Source: Neopestalotiopsis rosae (taxonomy: Eukaryota; Ascomycota; Sordariomycetes; Amphisphaeriales; Sporocadaceae). Taken from it: a DNA stretch of 64,000 nucleotides. Position 1 is the stretch's first letter. The number at the start of each line of letters is the position of its first letter. The notes beneath the pieces were generated by a model that saw only the letters and a program-made list of their open reading frames with translations, ran no database searches and was not told the origin of the DNA. The DNA lies in contig JALGAS010000002.1 in assembly GCA_023078685.1 (NCBI GenBank), positions 4,712,001 to 4,776,000 of the forward strand, given 5' to 3'. Positions 58,011-64,000 of the stretch are shown here, piece after piece. The position numbers and the translations under genes are program-made.

Positions 58011-59498
58011 ATTGGGTATCAGCGATAGACCATATGACAATGTCTCCACTGATCAAGCAACAGCAGCATGGTATACTGGTTGAGACAATAGCCCGTCACA
58101 TTATATATGTGCTGTGGATACACTACTCGAATGGCCTTTGCAGTATAGTCGCTCATCATTTCGGTTCGAATTCGACCGAATGTGGCTCTCTCCAGTTCTT
58201 GAGGCGAAGAACTGACCAACCCCCGTTGCAGTAATACAACCAGCAATACGACTCAACCTTGCTTCTCGATTTAGCAACACTAAGCACCACCACTGGGTAT
58301 CAGAGAAAGCCTTGGAGCAGGCTCTTCATTCTTCCCGTCGACAAGAGGTATCAATCTTTTATCCGCAGACTTGAAGAGCAAACGCTTTTCAATTTCTGCG
58401 AAGACAACAACATCGTTGTACATGGTAAACTCATAATGGGATATGCTGTATTCGAAGCCTCGTCCAAGCGTGACTGTCTAATTTCGCGCAAGCTTCCCGC
58501 AAGCCAAGATATGATCTTCCAACGCGCCGAGGTCCCAAGCACACCAAGATGGCAAGACCCGTGTGGCGCCAGGGGTTTTCACCGCTGGCCATGGAAACTG
58601 GCCGAGGAAGACCCGACTTTCCTTGCCGAAATAAATCTCTTAGCACGTGTCGGCATCGTCTACGATCAAATCTCGCAATAAGCTTATGTACCTTTGGACG
58701 CGGTTGTGGGCCAATTTTCCAAAACGGTTTTCAACCCCAGGTTCTTGCAATAATAATCTCCATTTTCATGGAGCTAAGTCGGAGATTCGACCAATCCAGT
58801 GACAGGAAAGCCGGTGCGGGTATAGATATTGCCAGCAAAGTTGGTGATACGTAGTCTCTCCCAGAAACATGGTTACTCCGCAAACTGCACTCATTTACCC
58901 CGCGTTGTTGCGCAGGACAAAAGCTGGGGCGGAAAGTCCGGGGATCCCCTTTTGTGGGGGTTGAAAAACCTGGGGAGCATCCCATTTTGACCTCGCTTAG
59001 CTGGGGTTCCAAACTTCTATCGCACCTTAGAATTTTATAGTTCGTACCGAGTTTCTAGTATCTGGTGGATAGACGAAACTGCAGGATCTCAGTCCTCAGT
59101 GAATAGTGAAGCATTGGAATCTCGGATTACTGACACCAAACTTTGGCTTCATTAGAGATGAATCTCAATCTCCAGTATAGCCTCGTTGACTAGATACACA
59201 GCTATTTATTTGATATGTTGGCAGAAACCACGCGGTGGAGACGCCAACAGTCAAGCTAAGTCCTTGCGGCTATACTGTTCCGCATCACGACTCCTCTGCA
59301 AACTTGGCAGGGTCAAATGACATCATGGATAAGGTTGAACGGGATTAAACACAGCGAGCTTGTAGAAGGACATTGGTAACATATGAATTTGATTTGTAAA
59401 CGACAACTACGACGACTATTGGTACATGGATTATACGACTCTCAGAAATCATTAATCATAAAATCATGGTGCACTTGGTAACGCCCAAGCTCCCCTCT
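58011..59498. other. Intergenic region
   Basis: About 1.49 kb of non-coding DNA upstream of the rhamnosidase and downstream of the glycine-rich gene. A 140-codon plus-strand frame at 58259-58681 opens with TTG and was not called. Confidence 0.5.
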
Positions 59499-60986
59499 TC
59501 AACCCATGCGGTACACGGCATCCTTACGGAAATGCCGGGAGATGTCGTTGTCGACGCCACAATTGTAGCACTTGTGGAAGACCTTGGCGCCTTGGTGCCC
59601 GGGGCCAAAGTGCTCGCTGCTGGGGCCTGTGACCTTGCCCAGATCGGGCTCCGGCGGGTTGTTCAGCCTGAGGCCGTACTGAGAGGAACCGCGGTTGGCG
59701 CTGTCTTCAAAGCCCGAATCGCGCATGTTTTTGAGTGACTGCCGACCTCCCAGAGGCGTCTCGTTGGAGGTACGCATGTTGCCCATGCCGCCGGACGCTT
59801 GAGTCGGACTACCGGTACCCATGGAGTTGCGGGAGGCTTGGCTGCGGATCTGCTGCGGAGACGAATCCGTCATGCCTTGGCCCTGGCCGGGAGGAACATC
59901 GTCGCGGAGACGGATCGGCATCTCGTTTCCCATGCCTGCGACCTGCCCGTTTCCTTGCTGCTGTCCGGGGCCGCCGTATGGATCTAGCATGCTGGCCCCG
60001 GGGCCCGGCGTACCCACCTTGTTGGGGCTTCCGGGATCCAGGCGGCTGACGTATTGCGAGTTGCCGTACCGGGGAGTACCACCGCCGCCTAGTTCTTGCT
60101 CTTGGTGGCGGTTGGCCATCTGGGAGGCACCGAGTCCAGCGGCTGCGCCCGCGCCCGCACCAGCACCGACACCGCCCATGCCCCGACCGGAGTTGTTCAT
60201 CGGCACTTCGTCGCGAAAGGTATTGCCAGACTCCATGGGGTGTTGTCCTCCGCCGCCTGGAGGCATCGTGGTGTTCATTGGAGTAGAGTACTCACTGCGG
60301 CCAGGCGCACCGCCGCTCAAGTTGCTGGTCAGGCCGCTGCCGGCCATTCCACCAGCACCGACACCCGCCATGCCACTGCTGGGCATGTTGCCAAACATGG
60401 TCTCCTGATGTCCGCCGGTCGAACCCATACCGTCGCCGGGCGGTATGTTGTTGTATCGTTGGTTGATCTCGCTGGCGGGCATGCTGCTGGGGCTGCGGTT
60501 GTCGAAATTCCCAGCTCCTCCCGCGCCGGTACGACGCTCGGCGTCTCCCCAGTAGGGGTCTTGTTGCTGCTGTGCTTGTCCTTTGCGCAGAACATTACCA
60601 CCGTTACTTCCAACAGCACCAGTCTGGCTGGGCAAACCTTTGCGGGTGAGACCCGGTTCTCGCTGAGAACCCGGGATCTCGTGGCTGTGACGGCCCATGG
60701 TGCCGGCGCCGTCAGCGGGACCACCGGCTCCGCCAGCCGCGCTGGGCGAGCCGTAGGTGTAGTCGGCAGATTGTCTTCCGGGGAGCGAGTCGTTTCCCCC
60801 GGCGGCCCCGGCGCCCGTGGCTCTGGGATCTACGATGTTGTTGCCATACTTGTCGATCCGGTTGAAGCTGCGAGGCACATCTTCATTCGGGTAGCCTCCG
60901 TGGCCTTTGTGTGGCTCTGTGCCATGGTGAGAATGGCGCGGCTCCTCGTCCGTGAGTACTTTCTTGATCTTGCTTCCGATACCCAT
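59499..60986 (-). CDS. Glycine-rich disordered protein with C-terminal Cys/His motif
   Basis: An intronless frame of 495 aa starting at ATG 60986 (MGIGSKIKKVLTDEE). The N-terminus is basic and amphipathic, compatible with membrane peripheral binding and with N-myristoylation after Met removal (G2, S5). The next ~430 residues are Gly/Ser/Met/Gln/Pro-rich and almost certainly disordered. The C-terminal 45 residues are more ordered: GPGHQGAKVFHKCYNCGVDNDISRHFRKDAVYRMG, containing C-x2-C and a downstream His, a possible incomplete zinc ribbon. I do not recognise a named family, though similar proteins occur in related fungi as far as I recall. Its compositional bias causes long shadow frames on the opposite strand. 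Confidence 0.75.
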   Translation of the reverse strand: MGIGSKIKKVLTDEEPRHSHHGTEPHKGHGGYPNEDVPRSFNRIDKYGNNIVDPRATGAGAAGGNDSLPGRQSADYTYGSPSAAGGAGGPADGAGTMGRHSHEIPGSQREPGLTRKGLPSQTGAVGSNGGNVLRKGQAQQQQDPYWGDAERRTGAGGAGNFDNRSPSSMPASEINQRYNNIPPGDGMGSTGGHQETMFGNMPSSGMAGVGAGGMAGSGLTSNLSGGAPGRSEYSTPMNTTMPPGGGGQHPMESGNTFRDEVPMNNSGRGMGGVGAGAGAGAAAGLGASQMANRHQEQELGGGGTPRYGNSQYVSRLDPGSPNKVGTPGPGASMLDPYGGPGQQQGNGQVAGMGNEMPIRLRDDVPPGQGQGMTDSSPQQIRSQASRNSMGTGSPTQASGGMGNMRTSNETPLGGRQSLKNMRDSGFEDSANRGSSQYGLRLNNPPEPDLGKVTGPSSEHFGPGHQGAKVFHKCYNCGVDNDISRHFRKDAVYRMG

Positions 60987-62429
60987 AGCGTTGAGATCGA
61001 ATGTGTGAAACTGTGCGGTAAGAAATCGTTATTGATGCTCTGTTTGTGCTGGATGATGAGCAATGAAGAATGATCCAACATTTAAGCTTTTGCTCCGAAG
61101 CAACAGACGCAACCTCTATTATATCTCTTGCCCTGGTGATAGCTCCGCGACTTGATACGTCATAGCAGCTGATCAGTTGAGTTTCTGCAAGACCACTCCG
61201 TCGTTGTTCTTGTGTCATGAAGGTGACATCAATTACCCGTATACTAGGAAACAGGGCAGGCAGATTGCAGCCAACCGGCTCACGGCCGCCCGCGGAATAT
61301 TCCTTTGCATTACCTGGTGTCACAAGCAAAACTAAGAAGCACCATATGTTAACTCGGTCGCGGCCTGACAGTGGTAACTACGATTGCCGTGATAGTCAAA
61401 TCACACAATTCGAAACCTGTGACTAGGTAGGTACGAAGAAAGCGCATGAGGGTAGACTGGATAGAGTTGCGAGCCTTTCGTCATGACAACTGCGCAGCGC
61501 AAACTTTACTGCAACTTGATGTCAGAGCCGCGGAGCTAAAAAGTTGACATCCCCTCAGACCTGCAAAAGGTGATCCCCTGGAATGACCATGTGGGACTGC
61601 TGTTCTAGCCGACACAATCGCGATACCCTACGGTCCGGAGAATTCTTTTGTGGAAAGCGGTCCGCATCGATGGCGCCCATGTGGTGAAGGGGTGAAGGAG
61701 ACTGGTCATGCATCAGCGAGCGGGAAGATATCCGACAGGGCTGAATGATGGCAGTATTATCCACAAGCCGCTTAATAGTCCACCTGTACCGAGGACTGAG
61801 AACATAGGATCCCTTGTGTGATCTCTGATGTGACGAAATACAATGCACTTATTTCGCATCAGATACTGAACCAGGCATTGGGTTCAGAAGCGTCCAACCT
61901 ATACACAAGCTGCCATGCTGATCACTTGGTGCAAAAAAAGGCCATAGACCGTTCCAGGACTCTGATTGAGACTCACACTACCCAGATAGCTTTCGGAATA
62001 CATGACTCAGTCTATCATGAGATAGCTCGAGTGTGCCAAGAATTACCTTTGGTGCTTGCAGAATGACAAGGAGGGGAATGCTATATCAGACCTTTCTTGT
62101 GGGGTTATATGCTGTTTACCTAGTCAGCAACTGCGCTATCATGTCATTGATTTGTGTCAGACAGATTATTCATCGTTACTGTGTGGCAGATGCTCGTACA
62201 CTTTGAGAAGAAGTGAACCCAGTATAGCGCTTCCTGTTCATGCAACAAGCTCATTCGTGATGCATTGACTGTACTTACGATATATAGCATCATGGTTGGG
62301 AATATCCATGCTCCCAATAATGCTGGAGAAATGCTTGCTAGTCACGGCCGTGATAGCACCACACATGGGACTGTTTTCAATATGTATTCCATATAAGCTA
62401 CTTACGACATTGTCAGAGGATGTCACATC
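60987..62429. other. Intergenic region
   Basis: About 1.44 kb between the glycine-rich gene start and the lactonase stop. No gene, RNA or repeat was recognised. Confidence 0.5.
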
Positions 62430-63684
62430 TCACTCGTCCCAGATCACGGCACTGAGCCCATCCTCGCCACCATCAGTGCCAGGCGTCGCAATCGCCAAGT
62501 TGGCAACAAGATCCCCCAGTTTTCCCGTCGCCGCATCACGCTGAATAATGGCCACATTCGACGACGTCTGCCCGCCGACGGCCACGAGCGTGCCGGCCTT
62601 GTTGATGGCAAAGGTGCGCGGGTACCAGGCGTGGGCGTTGGTGGCCTCGACAAAGGCAACGGCGCCGCTGGCGGCGTCGATGCTGTACGTCACGATTGAG
62701 TCCTCCTTGGCACCAAATGTCTTGTCGTTGCGGTTCACGGCGTACAAGAAGTTGCCCGACACGTGGACCTCGGCGGCCTTGGAGCCCGCGGGCGCCGTCT
62801 TGCCCTCGGCGTACGTCGACAGGGTCTGCGTCCTGCTGAGCGTCAGGCAGCCCGAGCTCGGGTACGTGACCTTCCACGCCGAGACCGAGTTGCCGAGCTC
62901 GTTGACCGTGTACAGCATTTGCCCTTCCGTGGACCCGGTCTTGGGAGCCCACCAGGCTCCGTGACGGGGTCCGTCTCCGGCGCCGGCCTCACCGGGTGCG
63001 CAGGCCGTCAGCTGTCCGCTAGTCGCGTCGACGCTGAATATGCGGACGAGATCGGCTCCGAGATCTGGTGCGATCAGATACTTGCCCGTCGGATCAGTGA
63101 TGACCGAATGTGGGTGCGGAGCCGTCTGCCGACTCTTGTTGGGTCCTGGCGCAGACATGTTGAACTTTTGCGTCTGTAATGCTTGCGTACTTGAAGTCAA
63201 GGGAAGCTTGAACGTGGTGAGCGTGGATGCGTCGCTGAAAACTCGAGTCAGTCATTCGTCCTTTACCCTGCGATCCAGTACGGACTCACTACTCCACAGT
63301 GGCAACGAATCCACGTCCATCTGAACCGCCATAAAACGATCCGTGAACTTCGCCGCCCTTTGTCTTGGCTTGACCCGTCTGCTTGAGAGACCCATCGGTG
63401 TTGACAGTATAGGTAGTTGCGACTCCGCCGCTGATGCCCTGTTGGCCCGCACCAGATTCGTCAAAGCAGTACAGCGTTCCAGTGTCGGAATCGAGCTCGA
63501 GCCAAGTAGGCATCTTGCCACATCCACCCGTCGACGAAGTCGACTTCAGTGTGCCAGTGCTGCCATTGACGGCCAAGTCGAGCGAGTAAACCTGGCCAGT
63601 GTAGTGCGAAGCCAGCAGCTTCTCGGCGAATGCAATTGGTACAAGCCCGAGGGCTGACAGTACCAATGAAGTGAGAAGTGACAT
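62430..63684 (-). CDS. Secreted lactonase-type seven-bladed propeller protein
   Basis: Exons 63684-63290 and 63234-62430 give 399 aa; intron GTGAGT...TCAG, 55 nt. A signal peptide covers about residues 1-20 (MSLLTSLVLSALGLVPIAFA). The rest matches the 6-phosphogluconolactonase/cis,cis-muconate-lactonizing propeller family (Lactonase, PF10282): LKSTSSTGGCGKMPTWLELD, GGSDGRGFVATVEYD, PHPHSVITDPTGKYLIAPDLGADLVRIF, DGPRHGAWW, LYTVNELGNSVSAW, AEVHVSGNFLYAVNRND and YPRTFAINKAGTLVAVGGQTSSNV. The repeated DPTGKYLI/AGTLVAV blades are clear. Family members hydrolyse lactones or cyclise muconates; substrate is not deducible, and secretion makes a pentose-phosphate role unlikely. Confidence 0.92.
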
Positions 63685-64000
63685 ATTGAGGCCGAGTGGG
63701 TTACAGAGGTGCAAGTGCAATGAAGAGGTGGAGGAATGACCAAGATGATAGGTAGCAATTCCTCGCCCGTACGTCGTGCGAAAAAGACATGATAAGTTTA
63801 TTGACCGAACCGACTGCTGCTGCTTTTCACCAATATCTCAATACGAGAAGACACGTGAGCTGCTGTTAGGATCTCCAGGTGCTTGCTATGTCGAGCTTTT
63901 ACCCGTTTCGGCCGTGCTGTGTCGCAAATTGATTCATGTAATTAAGCCTCCGTACACCGATACGGCTAGATCCGGAGCACCGTTGCGGGAGCCCCCAAGA
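63685..64000. other. Promoter side of the lactonase gene, window end
   Basis: 316 bases to the window end, upstream of the lactonase start on the minus strand. No second gene is visible before the edge. Confidence 0.5.

Noticed and set aside
58259..58681. 140-codon plus-strand frame after the rhamnosidase promoter
   Set aside because: TTG start and no domain; composition not clearly coding.
60096..61073. 325-codon plus-strand frame opposite the glycine-rich gene
   Set aside because: Shadow frame generated by the repetitive GC-rich codons of the minus-strand gene; starts with a non-ATG codon and shows no domain.

Overview
The window is nuclear DNA from a filamentous ascomycete (Pezizomycotina). 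It looks like a sordariomycete, most likely Hypocreales. The protein-coding genes have short (about 50-230 nt) GT-AG introns and long AT-richer intergenic spaces. The families are typical of these fungi: a HET-domain protein, CFEM/Pth11-type receptors, a Zn2Cys6 regulator, MFS carriers, a GPI-anchored 5'-nucleotidase and a fungal BAR protein. No bacterial, viral or organellar segment and no CRISPR array was seen. All gene models were spliced by eye from reading frames, splice signals and remembered family motifs; no database search was run.

Layout. 0-4 kb: a HET-domain protein (+) converging on a BAR-domain protein (-). 4.1-9.2 kb: a 5.1 kb stretch with no convincing gene. 9.2-14 kb: a secreted GPI-anchored 5'-nucleotidase and a sugar-porter-type MFS carrier. 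15-18.6 kb: two proteins I do not recognise, together with tRNA-Ser(AGA), which carries a small intron, and tRNA-Gly(GCC). 19.4-21.3 kb: a CFEM/Pth11-like receptor. 22.5-23.4 kb: an 886-bp element with 50-bp terminal inverted repeats. 24.9-29.4 kb: a small hydrophilic protein and the F-box/LRR protein GRR1. 32-37 kb: a mitochondrial AIM18-type chalcone-isomerase-fold protein and a serine carboxypeptidase. 37.9-40.4 kb: a Ser/Thr-rich single-pass membrane protein and a second Pth11-like receptor. 40.8 kb: a five-unit 16-bp tandem repeat. 42.5-48.2 kb: glutaredoxin, a Ubl-BAG cochaperone without an upstream AUG, and ribosomal protein uL13. 49.8 kb: an unknown membrane protein. 51.7-58 kb: a DHA2-type MFS exporter, a Zn2Cys6 regulator and a GH78-like rhamnosidase. 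59.5-63.7 kb: a glycine-rich disordered protein and a secreted lactonase-fold propeller protein.

How the genes fit together. Housekeeping genes (GRR1, uL13, BAG, AIM18, BAR, glutaredoxin) alternate with surface, secreted and sensory genes (two Pth11-like receptors, 5'-nucleotidase, carboxypeptidase, rhamnosidase, propeller lactonase, two MFS carriers). This is ordinary mixed euchromatin rather than a biosynthetic cluster. The only group that resembles a small functional unit is the MFS exporter, Zn2Cys6 regulator and rhamnosidase at 51.7-58 kb, and that link is inference only. I found no convincing new multi-gene system. The observations most worth a second look are the AUG-less BAG cochaperone, the 50-bp-TIR element, the 16-bp tandem repeat, the intron sitting beside the catalytic Asp of the carboxypeptidase, and the tandem splice donor in the sugar transporter.
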